Source: Linnemannia hyalina
Lineage: Eukaryota; Mortierellomycota; Mortierellomycetes; Mortierellales; Mortierellaceae
Length of the DNA: 64,000 nt
Reading direction: 5' to 3'
Assembly: GCA_019671135.1 (NCBI GenBank)
Contig: JAHRHY010000021.1
Location: 558,001-622,000 of the forward strand
Shown piece by piece: positions 11,079 through 22,261 of this stretch. A program made the position numbers and the translations under genes. Below the pieces are notes generated by a model. That model had not been told where the DNA came from and made no database searches. It saw only the letters and a list, made by a program, of their open reading frames with translations. The stretch's first letter is position 1. Every line of letters begins with the position of its first letter.

Positions 11079-12926
11079 ATGAGTAAGTCAGCAGGCAACA
11101 CAAACCCTCCCTCTACCACCCAACAACAAAAGCTTCAACAGCAGCAGGAGACAACAATAACACCAGGACTACAAATGACACCATTCTTTACCATGAACTA
11201 CCCAGACTCACATCACTTTTTTTTTATTTTCTACTTTTGCTTGAACCCAACCTTAGGCACAAAACTGAGTCGAGAGGAATACAGGAAGCAGAAGGATCTG
11301 GAAGCCGCTCGAAAGGCCGGAACAGCTCCCGCAGCTAGGGACGAGGAAGGTCACGAAATCAACCCACATATCCCCCAATACATCTCTGAAGCACCATGTA
11401 AGTCTTGACCCCCCTACCCCCTCCTTCTCCTCCTCCTCCTCTTGACATTTTTGTTTGACGAAACCCTTTTGGTGTATGCTTTTTCTTTTGTTTGCCAGAA
11501 CTACGGTCGACTGACATGGTAATTTTTTTTTTTGGTTGAAAAATAGGGTATATCAATGACGGACATGCGTCGTTGAAGCATCAGAAGGCACCGCAGACAG
11601 ACGCGGATCGGTTTACAGATGAATGGTATCAGCGTGGAGAGCGAGCTGTAAGTGGACATCTCTTATTCGCAGTCTGGATCCAAAAAAGGGCTAATAAGAA
11701 TTGTAGACAAAGAAACAAACAAACTGATCTATATTCTCAAAACATATGAAAAAAAAATAGGGCCCGGCAGCAACAAAGTACAGGAAGGGAGCATGCGAGA
11801 ATTGTGGAGCAGCAACACACAAGACCAAGGACTGTGTAGAACGACCCCGCAAGAAGGGCGCCAAATGGACCGGGAAAAACATCAAAGAAGACGAACTCAT
11901 CCAAAAAGTCGAAATGTCTTTTGACGCCAAACGCGATCGCTGGAACGGTTATGATACTACAGAGCACAAGAAGATCTACGAGGAGTATGAACAAGTCGAA
12001 GAGGCGAGGAGGAAACTGAAGGAGAGTGAGCTGGATAAACAGGATGCCCAGGCTGCGGCTATGGCGGAGAGAATGGAGAATATCGCGAATGAGTTTGGGG
12101 ATAGTGACGATGATGACGATGATGAGGAGAAGTATGCGGATAAGTCCGATATGCCTGGACAGAAGGTTAACCCCAAAACCCGCACCACCATTCGCAACCT
12201 CAGGTATATTCACATGCTTCAACTGGCGCTCTGTATGGTGTTCGCTCTACTTTTATGTATATCTTGGAATTATGGACTCACTTTTAAAAACCCATTCCAA
12301 TTAATGATAGAATTCGTGAGGATCGCGCAAAGTACTTGTACAATCTGGATCCCAGGTCTGCCCATTACGATCCCAAGACACGTTCGATGCGTGACAATCC
12401 TCTCAAGGACCAGGACCCCAACAATCTCATCTATGCCGGAGACAACTTCCAACGGTACTCTGGAAGCATCACAGATATGGCGAATGTACAATTGTTTGCC
12501 TGGCAGGCAGCCGAGAAAGGATCCGATGTGCATTTGCAGGCGAACCCAACACAGGCCGAGATGCTGCACAAAAAGTTCAAGGAGAAGAAGGCCGAGCAGC
12601 AGGGTGAAAACAAGGTCAGCATTTTGGCCAAGTACGGAGGCGAGGAACATTTGGACGCGCCTGCTCGCGAGCTGCTGTTGGCCCAGTCGGAGAACTATGT
12701 CGAGTACTCCCGGTCAGGAAGGGTTGTCAAGGGTCTCGAGCCCGCCAAGGTCAAGTCGAAGTACCAGGAAGATGTTTACATCAACAATCATACGACGGTG
12801 TGGGGTTCGTTCTGGGCCGATGGCAGGTGGGGCTACAAGTGCTGTCGGTCCTTTATCAAAGGGTCCTACTGTACGGGCGCTGCTGGTATTGAGGCGCAGG
12901 AAGCCAGCAACCGTCTTTCTTCATAG
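11079..12926 (+). CDS. SLU7: Pre-mRNA-splicing factor SLU7
   Basis: Five exons: 11079-11082, 11257-11397, 11547-11647, 11761-12203, 12311-12926 (434 aa). Family signatures are [20 protein letters not shown] at the N-terminus, the CCHC zinc knuckle [14 protein letters not shown] (C-x2-C-x4-H-x4-C), the [11 protein letters not shown] block and the C-terminal [12 protein letters not shown] block. SLU7 acts in the second catalytic step of splicing and influences 3' splice-site choice. The first exon is only ATGA, followed by a perfect GTAAGT donor. Splicing gives [10 protein letters not shown]. That intron (174 nt) is a multiple of three with no in-frame stop, so unspliced mRNA would add 58 low-complexity residues; I prefer the spliced form because the insert is unlike the family. 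An acidic D run precedes [10 protein letters not shown] plausible polyA signal lies at 13138. Confidence 0.93.
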
Positions 12927-13307
12927 TTGTCATTTTAATACAACCGCCCTTTTTTTCTAGCTCCGACAACTTCGTCTGTTTGCTTTTTGTTACATTCTTT
13001 TCAAGACACATGCACATACACAGAGAATGATATGGGTTTGGGTAAAGCACGAAAGAGTGCTGGCAATACACGGACGCTTGTATGTCAAGCCCCTTGTTTG
13101 TCCTCTTTTTACTTGTCAGATGAAAATGACTACATAATAAAATGGGAAGCAAACGACACGGGTAGAAAGGCTCGACGAAGCTACGAGCAGATGGTTGTGA
13201 AAAAGAAAAAGATCGACGCCAAAAAGGTTGTCCTCCACAACAAGGGGAAAAAAAACAGTACCAGTGGGTTCATACGGATCTTTTTCTTCACAAGACGACA
13301 GACAAGT
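12927..13307. other. Convergent 3' flank between SLU7 and RPS9
   Basis: Tail-to-tail spacer of 381 bases. It holds AATAAA at 13138-13143 on the plus strand, a likely SLU7 polyadenylation signal. No coding signal is visible. Confidence 0.5.
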
Positions 13308-14024
13308 TTACTCCTCGTCCTCGTCCTCGCCGTCGCCCTTGGAGGCAGCGGCGGCAGCACGCTTTCTCTTGACACGACCGGCACGTCCACCACCGTAGGG
13401 GGATGTGAGGGAGAAGTCGATGTGCTTCTGGGAGTCGAGACGGACGACGAACGAGGGGATATCAACGACCTGCTTGCCGACACGGATATGGCGCTGACGG
13501 ATCAACACACGGGCATGATGAATACTCTTGGCAAGACCCAACTTGAACACTTGGGTCTGAAGACGACGCTCCAAAAAGTCCTCAATCTTCAAGGCCAAGA
13601 CGTAATCGAGCTTCATCTTGTCCTCGTCCAGAACACCAATGCGGACCAAACGACGGATCAAGGCGTTACCCTCGAAGAGACGGCGGGGGTCTTTATCCTC
13701 AAGGGTGAGGAGCTCACGGGCGGCACGGCGGATGTTGGAGAGTGTGAAGCCAATGCGCCAGATCTCGCGCTTGTTGCGGAGGCCGTATTCGCCGACAAGC
13801 TTCAACTCTTGGTCGAGGCGGGCGGCTTCGAAGGGACGACGGGGGACTTTGTAGGTCTTTGAACAGTTTTTGGGGGCTCCTGAGGGCACTATTTTCAGGG
13901 GATGTTGAAGAGAGAGGGAGGGAGGCACGATGGTTAGGGATTACATTTGATGGCACCAGGTGGTGGGTCGTGCAAAAGAGGGGCACAGGCAGTGGTAAGG
14001 GACAGGTGGTAGTGAGAACTTACT
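13308..14024 (-). CDS. RPS9: 40S ribosomal protein S9 (uS4)
   Basis: Two exons on the minus strand: a single coding base, the A of the start codon, at 14024, then 13888-13308 (193 aa). The intron 14023-13889 has a GTAAGT donor and ATAG acceptor, and the acceptor is followed directly by TG, so the start codon is split A|TG. The product begins [19 protein letters not shown] and contains the uS4 N-terminal domain and S4 RNA-binding domain ([20 protein letters not shown] then [20 protein letters not shown]), ending in a basic and acidic tail. Length and sequence match eukaryotic RPS9, a core small-subunit protein near the mRNA entry site. It diverges from RPL21 across about 750 bp, suggesting co-regulation of two ribosomal protein genes. 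Confidence 0.96.
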
Positions 14025-14773
14025 GTTGTAGTAGTTGTGGTTGTGGAGAAGGGTAGGTTGAATGGTAGAAGAAGGATGCCGAGCCGCGAGGTACTTTAAT
14101 AACCTCGTAGAAAGCGAAATGTTTGTTGATGTCAACAGAGTAGTGTCTGAAAAAGGCAAGAACTCCCGGTTAATAGCCGGGGGTTCAAGCAAATCAAATG
14201 AAAGCAGACTGCTACGGCTGTACGTGAAATACGAAAAAGAATTGTCACGTAAAACATTGGAGAGAGGAGAGCGAAAAGAATGGATTGAACCATCAACCAA
14301 TCAGCAACGAGCAATTGGAGGTTGATATCTTTTTGTCTTTTCTGCGGGTGTTGTTGATTCCTTCTCTTCTTTCTTTGACCTCTTGGAGTATGAGAACTTT
14401 GCATGGCTAGGCTGACTGAGGAACTTTGGGATCAACTTCAATGGAATCGACTCAACAGTGACGGGGACAGGATCAGCATCGGCTCTTTATCAAGAGTAGG
14501 ATGAATCCATCATCGTCATCCTTGCTGGTACTCGGGATCGGGATCCTTGATTGTGTTCAAGGCGGGAAGCGGGATCTTGGATTCACCATTCAAATCTATG
14601 CCGAATCCAACATCTTTTACAACCCGCCTATACCCATCCCATCAATCGCCTCTCAACTCTCTTCACAGCATCGACATCAGGATGACCTTTGTTTCAAAAG
14701 TTGAAAAGATCATGGTGAACTTATGCCCATTTTCCTCTCTTTCAACTTGAACCAAATCCAGAACTGATTCAAC
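14025..14773. promoter_or_regulatory. Bidirectional promoter region of RPS9 and RPL21
   Basis: 749 bases between two divergent ribosomal protein genes, including both 5' leaders. It holds a CCAAT box (ACCAATCAG near 14297), an inverted repeat GTTGATGTCAAC near 14127 and a strong hairpin CCCGG-TTAATAG-CCGGG near 14165. The functions of these motifs are inferred only. Confidence 0.5.
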
Positions 14774-15753
14774 ATGCCTCACTCGTATGGTATCCGCGCT
14801 CGCACCCGCCACATGTTCGCCCGTAACTTCAGGGAGCATGGTTTGCCCATCAAGCTTACCACCTACTTGAAGACCTACAAGGTCGGCGATATCGTCGACA
14901 TCAAGGCTAACGGTGCTATCCACAAGGGTATGCCCCACAAGTTCTACCACGGGTACGTATTTGCTCTTGTTTTTCTCTGCCTCGTTTGAGCTGGCGTCTC
15001 TTATTTGCTTTGCTCTCTCATTGTTGCCTACGATGATGTTATGATCTCCTTGCCTGCCGCGGGACAGTCAAGGAGGAACCCCCTAGTGCTAGCCACTGGA
15101 ATTGTTCATGACTGGTTGAAGCAGGACTTGGTATAGTTTGACCTCAAACTAGCCTCGTTCACTTCACCGGACATTTGTGACACCATTTGGCGCTCTGCAC
15201 GAAGGAGTCATCACTGCTATCTCCAAGATATGCAAAACCAACTCTTTCCACCACCACACTACGCACAAAGTCTACAAAGACTCGCGTCCCGAAACTAACC
15301 CTAAAAACCGACCCCCACCCGCTTCATCATAAACATAGTCGCACCGGTATCATCTACAACGTGACCAAGTCCGCTGTTGGTATCATTATCAACAAGAAGG
15401 TTGGCAACCGTTTCCTCGAGAAGCGCGTCAACATCCGCGTCGAGCACATCAAGCACTCCAAGTGCCGTGATGACTTCTTGCGTCGCGTCAAGGAGAACGC
15501 CGCTGCCAAGTTGCAGGCCAAGACCGATGGTGTCAAGGTCAACTTGAAGAGACAGCCCGCCATGCCCCGTGAGGCTCGTTTCGTCACTATCAAGCACAAC
15601 ATCCCCACCACCCTCAACCCCATCCCCTACGACAGTAAGTTGGCGTTCATTTGTTTGTTTGTTTATTGGTCTTGAATACTTTGTTTGTTGGAGGTTGATA
15701 CCTAACGCTGTTCTCTTTGTTATTACTTCAAAATGAAAATAGCCCTCGTTTAA
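14774..15753 (+). CDS. RPL21: 60S ribosomal protein L21 (eL21)
   Basis: Three exons: 14774-14952, 15339-15634, 15743-15753 (161 aa). Exon 1 encodes [19 protein letters not shown] and the [20 protein letters not shown] block. Exon 2 encodes [20 protein letters not shown], the [12 protein letters not shown] block and the [18 protein letters not shown] block. Exon 3 has only the last three codons and the stop. Sequence and length fit eukaryotic eL21, a structural protein of the large ribosomal subunit. The first intron is 386 nt, long for this window; it contains a telo-box-like AACCCTAA near 15296 but no snoRNA I can support. A polyadenylation signal lies at 15826. Confidence 0.96.
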
Positions 15754-15825
15754 ATATTGATTGGCGGATCATGGAACTGGAGTGCGGACGACCAACATCC
15801 ACGCGACAAACAAAATAACAGAAAC

Positions 15826-15831
15826 AATAAA
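15826..15831 (+). terminator. Polyadenylation signal AATAAA
   Basis: AATAAA 73 bases after the RPL21 stop codon. Confidence 0.5.
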
Positions 15832-15869
15832 AATAGGACAGCAATGTTTTTACAACACCCATTTTTGTA

Positions 15870-16240
15870 TTCATATCTTCAAGTTTAATGTGCTCCACGA
15901 CACAGTGCCACCCACATTCATGCGTTAAAATACTCATGTCATCAAGCTGGGTCTTCACGTCGATGCTACCGTTCCGGATCTGCTTGATGCCTTGGTCTGT
16001 GCCCTGGTTTGTCCCTGTTCGCGGGAGGGGGACGGCGGGTGGCCTGGATCAGTCAATGAGCTTTTCCAGACGAAGGGACTTGAGGGTTGGCAAAACTTTT
16101 GCCATTGTCTGGGACTACGCCTGCGCCAATCATGGAATATGTCAGCTTTTGGCAAGGCTGGTACTCGTACAGTTTTTGTGATGTTCCCCATCCGGGGCCA
16201 TGATATCGTTGCAGTGCACGCGGCCGAGCTCTTGAGCTAT
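15870..16240 (-). pseudogene. Possible F-box/LRR gene fragment
   Basis: On the minus strand, phrases typical of fungal F-box/LRR proteins occur without one continuous frame: AKVLPTLKSLRLEKLID near 16100, then IDVKTQLDDMSILTHECGWH near 15950, then VVEHIKLEDMNT near 15890. Stops and frame changes separate them. This is a weak, pattern-based call. It would be a short remnant of the same multigene family as the relics near 1.5 kb and 49.5 kb. Confidence 0.35.
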
Positions 16241-18915
16241 TGAGATGAAGACTGGTGTTGATGGTTCAGAAAAAAAGGGGGGAAGGGGGGGAAAGGATGA
16301 AAATAATAGCGAACATCATGAAGTAAAGGAAGAGAGTGTATGTAAGTGTGTGTTTGTGTGTGAGATGATAGTGTTTCATGGCCCATTTTATGTAAGGTGA
16401 AGGGAGGAGGGTGGTGGTGGGGTATGATATGGAGAAGAAGAGTCGTCAATTGGCAGCACATGCGATGAAAACTGATTACCATATCGCTTTTTGATCCCCA
16501 TCAGATATGAAAGACTGGCAAACGCGATTAACAAATCGCTTGGCCGCCTTCACTTCTTTTTCCTTTCCACAAAACACTTATTATATCGTCACTTCCATGC
16601 AGAGAAAAAGGACCTTTACGATGATAGTAAATAGCCGTGGTCAACAAAGACAGGTCTGGTGTTATTATGAGCCAGTTAATTGCACCTTGGCGTCCGTCGT
16701 TGTATTAGTTTCCCCGCTCGCCATCTCATGATGTGAAAAAATGGAAAGGAAAACGTGAACAGAACAACTCTTGGTGACGATCAGAATCCTTCTTTTCTTG
16801 GAAAAACAACGGTCAGCCAAGTAAGCACCCATCCGTCTTCAACTGCCTGCCAACCAACTGCCAGATTGTCGCAAGGGGCAAAGCGCGATTTTAGGCAAGA
16901 AGTTTCTTCCTAGAGCCTGATTTCCTCCCCCGTTTCCATTTGCCATTCTCCCATCTTGATATTTCTTCCTCTTGACATTTCTTCCGTGTTTCCCTACTAC
17001 CCTTATCCCCCTTTTTTTTTGCCCTCTTGCTGTTTGATGTTGTTGTGTCTTGTTCGTCTCCTTCCCGCTCGCATCTCCATCGGAAAAGTACCTTTACCTG
17101 AAATAAACCCAGCAACACAAACAACATCAACAACGTTTGCGTTTGTTTATTCGGGGCGAAGGGTAGATGTCAGATTATTTTTTTCTTGCTTACGGCATTT
17201 CGCGGGAAAAGAAGAGAAAGTGTGGGTCAATTGTGGAGTAGGAGCTGTGTTTCTCCTTCACTCAGTATCCAAATCCTAGTTGGATTCGAGTCTGGAGTTG
17301 AATGGTGGCCATCAGGAATGGACGAACGTAGCCATGAATGGAAAGCCTATCATTTCTGTCGCACCATTCACCTTGGAGAGAGACCATTGGCAAGAGAAAT
17401 GTCAATTGGTCTGAAAGCGCCTTTGTCTTCCTCTCTCTCCTTCCCTTCCCTTCCTACTTTTTGTTCTTCCTTCTTTTCTCCCATCTGCATCTGGGAGGCT
17501 GACCCTTGCATCATCTGTAACACTTCTACAAAGGCACAATGCTTGATGCAGGATCTTTTCTTTTTCCCTTCCTCTCCAAGAACCTTGCCAGTCCGCGCCC
17601 TCATTCTTGTTTTCGACTCTCATGTCTTTTTTTCCCTGTCTGTCCCATCACTCCCAGGACGTAATGCGTTCTGCCCACATCATCCTCCACTGCCACTGCT
17701 GCATTGAAGAAGAAAAGAACGAAAAGCAAACCACATATATCAAAGGTTGGTTTGTTTTAAAGGAAATAAGAACAAAAATGGCCACACCCAACCAACAGCC
17801 CAAACATCCCTTGTGTTCCTTGATTGAATGAGCACGTTGTTGTTATGCTGTCTCTTCCCCTGTCGTTTCATTCGTCAATTGTTGAAGACGTGGTCATGAA
17901 GAAGGTTATGGATGTGGTAACAATTACACACAGGACGGGGATGGGTGGATCCACATGTTTTGCATGACCACGGAGCGGAAGGAGAAAAAAAAAGGTGAAG
18001 GAGAATGGTCACTGGAGCCATATGGGGCCAGGTGAATTAGCAGTTCCCAACTCAGCCGTTCATCAATCCCCCCCCCCCAGTCCATGGGATGAGCAGAGCG
18101 GGGTTAATTGCTATCGTTCGGGTCAGTTGGTCGTTTTGTAATCCTTGATCAAAGACAAAGGTCGAGACCTCACGTTCCGCACTCTGTCGTCACTTCAGTC
18201 TTTTCCTTTGAGGGAACAAGGTTCTCTTTAAAAGTCCGGAGGGTAGAATCCGATATGAAATGACATAGACATTCAACGGCATGGTATGTGTATGAGAAGT
18301 AGAAATAGATGTGTCAGCGTGTCCAGCCATATTGTGCGCTTTGTTTCAATACGAAGAGAGAGAGGTGGGCCATGATCGAAGAATACTGTTCGTTGAAATA
18401 TGCTAATGCTCCATAAAAATGACCATAGGAGAGGGAGAAAAGTAAGGTTATTATCCCAAGAGTGTGAGTAAGAAGAGTGAGTGTGTGGCCATGTGGGCAT
18501 GAGCCATGGACCATGGGTTAGATAGTTGTGTGTAACAATAGAACAACAGGCAAGGATGTGCAGGAAGAGAGGGATGCGAAGGTGTCTGTGCTGAGCACGT
18601 GTGCAATTAGATGTATTCATTGTTTTTGTTTTTTTCTTCCTTTTTTCCTGTCCACCACCCCTCGTCCTCGCATACTTTTTTTTTCTTGATCAAACGACCA
18701 TCTCCCACGTTTTTTTACTCCTTCTCTTTTTTCTCTTTTGTTCATCCCATCCACTCCTTCCTTCTTCTCCCTTTCTCTTTCTTAATCTTAACCTCCCTCC
18801 TGCCTACCTTGCTCCCTCCACTCTGTCTGCCCGTCTTCAGGAATCAACCCAAGACCCCAACCCCTACCTCCTCGTCCTCTCAAGATCATCCTCTCTCCAT
18901 CAAGCTTAAGCAACA
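16241..18915. other. Long intergenic region upstream of the bHLH gene
   Basis: No conserved frame on either strand. The segment 17400-17700 is C/T-rich and 18600-18900 is strongly C/T-rich, like a promoter and 5' leader of the transcription factor gene at 18916. A C run lies at about 18068-18078. I see no RNA gene. Confidence 0.45.
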
Positions 18916-21614
18916 ATGAGGGCAACAGCAGACCATTCCCACTCCCTCTCGGACAACGAGAACCACGACTCGTCCTCATCCAACAACGGCGACATCGACT
19001 CCCGCAGGAGATCAATGTCCATCGACAACACCAGTCCTGCTCCTCCCTCTTCACACCAGCACCATCAGCAAGGGCCAGGAGAATCAACCTATTCATCCGA
19101 CTCGACTCATTCCAACACTGGTCATCACCACTACCAGCAACAGCAACAGCACCAAGGGTATTACGATCACACCCCTCCTTCTTCTCACAACCACAAAAGT
19201 AATAACAATAACAACAGTGCCAATGGTCACAGCGCCCCTTACGACCACTACAACAGCAACAACAACAATAACAACAGTAACAGAAAACAACATACCCCTT
19301 CTCCGCCACCCGCTTCTTCGTCCTTGTCCCTATTGGCATCCTCGGCCACAGAGGTCTTCCAGGGCCGCTCCCTCCCGCCCATCGAGCCCTCGCACCCGCT
19401 CCACAGCTACATGTCCAACTCCCGAAGGGGCTCCCTCGCCGTTGGTGCTTCCAGTGCTGACCCCGAGTATCATCAACAGCAGCAGCCTTACACTGACAGA
19501 GATATGATCTATCGTAGACCCTCTATCGCCGTCCATGATACCTCTTCACCTTCGACTACTGCCTCTAATACTTCGCCATTACCACCACCATCAACTCATA
19601 ACAATGGAGGTGGACACTATTATAACAGCAACCACGCAGTCAATGGAGGTGCTTCGCCAGGATCCTCAGGATCTGTAGCACCACTACAGGCGGCAGGAGG
19701 AGTATCACCGACACAACTCCGTCATGCCGAGATCTCAGCTGCAGCGGCAGCAGCAGGAGGGCGCCGAGAATCCCTCCCCTCGATCTACAGTAGTGCCGGA
19801 CCCTTGGGCCAGCTGTATGCACAGGAACCTCCGCGGAGACATTCGATCGCCCACCACCTCCACCATCCTAACAACAGTAACAATGGTACCAACTCGAACA
19901 ATGATACTCCTTTGACTGGTGGAGGACCTCTGAAACGGAAGTCGTCAGGAACTCGGCTCTCACAAGTTCATTTGATATCGGACGCTCTTCTGGAACATCC
20001 CGCCAAACGACGAGATTCTATCCCGGACACCTCGGCCGCTGCTGCCCTCGCTGCTGCAAGTCATAGTCAAGGAGGTTATGCCTACCCGAACCATGGGCAT
20101 CACCAGACGCCTGGACATCATCATCATATTCATCATGGACATGGACATGGACCTTACCCTCCTAGGAGCTCCTTCTCGGCCCCTTCAAGTCCACCCCGTC
20201 GAGGCTCCATCGCTGCAAGTTCCTCATCATCTCCAGCAAACTCGGTCCCGGCATTGAACTTGCAACCGCCCGCCGAGATCAAATCCTCGCCTGCGCCGTC
20301 GTCGATGATGGAATACGGTCGCCCCCATTACCCTCTCCACCAACCCCGTCGCCCTTCCCTCCTCTCTGAATCTGGATCTCGTCGGTCATCGGTCGCAGAC
20401 CTTCATCATCCCTACAACAATGCTAACGGAGGGTCACCTTCAGGTTCGGGTGCCTACCCGCCACATGAGTACGATCACCGAATGAACATGGATATGGAGC
20501 GTATGCACTTGTCGAATCAGGGTCCGGAACCATTGGTGAATGGCGGCGTACTACCTGTAGGACCCACGTCTTCTTCAGGAGCACCACCACCACCACCACA
20601 TATGTATCCTGTATACAACGGAACTTCGCCTACCAACACCAATACGACGACGACACCACCAGGCGAGTTGCTGGTTCCCTCCAAGGGAGACACACCTTAC
20701 TCGCGGTCGCCGGAATTGAGGGTATCACACAAGTTGGCCGAAAGGAAACGGCGCAAGGAGATGAAAGAGCTTTTTGATGAGCTGCGGGATTCCTTGCCGG
20801 TCGACCGATCCCTCAAGACCAGCAAATGGGAGATCCTTAGCAAAGGTACATCCCATACACACATCATTCTCCTCACGCCACGTTTTGTAACGCTTTTCTT
20901 TTCCTTTTTGGCTTCGTCTTTTTTCGTCGCTCCGTCTCTTGAATTTATTTATGGTAGTCGGAGTGTTTGTTTTTTTATGTAATGAAGTGATGAGCAAAAA
21001 AATGAAAATAGGGAAGGAGGTCCGTCGAGGTGAGAGCAACGTGGACGGATCGGTCTGGGCTAATGCTCTCTTCCTTTTTTTTCTTCCCCATGTTCGTCAT
21101 AACTGTCATGTTGCCGTTGGGAGGGTTTGGGTTTGTTATTTTTGAAGGCCAGATCAAGGTTTTCTCATTCATTTGTTTTTTTTTAGCGCTTTTATTGGGC
21201 CTTCTTTCCTCTTATTCCATCATCACCCCAAACTCTTTTTTTTTTTCCTTTCCCTTCCCCACACGTAAGGGATTGTATGTACCATGACTAACACTCACCC
21301 CATACATTTTTTTTTCTTTTTCTTTTTTCTTATTGCCCCCTCCTCCTTCATAAAAAATACTAGCGGTGGACTATATTGGAAGCATGAAGGATGAGCAGGA
21401 TAGTATGACCAAGGAGGTCGAGGCCCTCCGCCAAGAAGTGCAACGGCTCCAACATCAGAAGCAGCAACTCCCCTCTTCCTCCTCCTCCTCCTCGGCACAT
21501 TCTCAATACCCTCCACAACAACAGCAACAACAACACCCGCATCAACAACAACATCATCAACAACAACAAACATACCATCCGCATTCCCAACAGCAACAAC
21601 AACAACAACAATAG
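18916..21614 (+). CDS. bHLH-leucine zipper transcription factor with long low-complexity N-terminus
   Basis: Two exons, 18916-20845 and 21364-21614 (726 aa). Donor GGTACA and acceptor ACTAG join inside the helix-loop-helix: KWEILSK|AVDYIGSMKDEQ. The bHLH begins near residue 604 (HKLAERKRRKEMKELFDELR). The His, Glu and Arg of the basic region (H-x3-E-x3-R) are the class B combination that reads CACGTG E-boxes. Helix 2 runs into a heptad-repeat zipper (MTKEVEALRQEVQRLQ). The first 590 residues are rich in Ser, Pro, His, Gln and Asn with no domain, typical of fungal regulators with disordered activation regions. After the zipper the protein ends in a Q/H-rich tail of about 45 residues. It is probably nuclear; dimer partner and targets are unknown. 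The 518-nt intron is T-rich and unusually long here. Confidence 0.88.
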
Positions 21615-21682
21615 TGATCACCAAAAGATAGTGCATTCTTCCATATTAATAACAAATCGTTGATATTTTTTTTCTTAATAGT

Positions 21683-21688
21683 AATAAA
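21683..21688 (+). terminator. Polyadenylation signal AATAAA
   Basis: AATAAA 69 bases downstream of the bHLH stop codon. Confidence 0.5.
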
Positions 21689-21973
21689 AAAACATAAGGC
21701 CATTTCTCAATCATACATGACTTGGACAAAAGATTTGCAACGGAAACGGGGACAAAGGATGTCAGATGGAGGAAGGACAAACAACAAACAAACAATCGTT
21801 TTGTTTTCTGTTTTATTTTTTTTTATTTATTTGCTTGGTTGTTTGCTGGATAACTCATCGCCTTTTATCCTACCTCGCCTGTTTTTATGTACAAATGACA
21901 TGTCACCTCGCTTTGATGCTGAAAAAAGAAAATAAGAAAGAAAAGAAAAACAAACTAAAACAATCGTTCGTTC

Positions 21974-22016
21974 GGGGGGGGGGGGGGGGTTGTTGTTGTT
22001 GTTGTTGTTGTTGTTG
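21974..22016. repeat. G16 run followed by (TTG)9 microsatellite
   Basis: Sixteen consecutive G at 21974-21989, then about nine TTG units to 22016. It lies in the 650-bp gap between the convergent bHLH and CSL genes, probably in or near their 3' UTRs. The run is prone to length variation and sequencing error. Confidence 0.8.
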
Positions 22017-22261
22017 TAGTCGTGTTGTTGCAGCGCGCCACTGCCATCATCCTCTTTGCTGAAAAAATGAAACGGATGTGCTGGACGTTGTGTGTTTTTT
22101 TTTTAGTAGATTGTGGGTATAGAAAAGGAAAAAAAGACAGAAGTAAAGATACAATGTGAAGAAATGCATAAAGGTAACTAAAAAAAAAGAATTGTACAAA
22201 ATAAAAAACGCAGGAGATAAAATAAAAAAGAAAGAAAAAAAAAGAATGAAAAGAATCGTAT

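Noticed and set aside
13000..13862. A 291-codon plus-strand open frame
   Set aside because: It lies antisense to RPS9, whose sequence is unmistakable.
14160..14195. Hairpin CCCGG-TTAATAG-CCGGG followed by GGTTCAAGC, resembling tRNA arms
   Set aside because: The 5-bp stem with 7-nt loop and the GTTCAA word are suggestive, but there is no room for a variable loop, no D arm and no acceptor stem pairing.
14953..15338. C/D-box snoRNA in the first RPL21 intron
   Set aside because: GATGATGT near 15030 only approximates a C box and no convincing D box with terminal stem follows.
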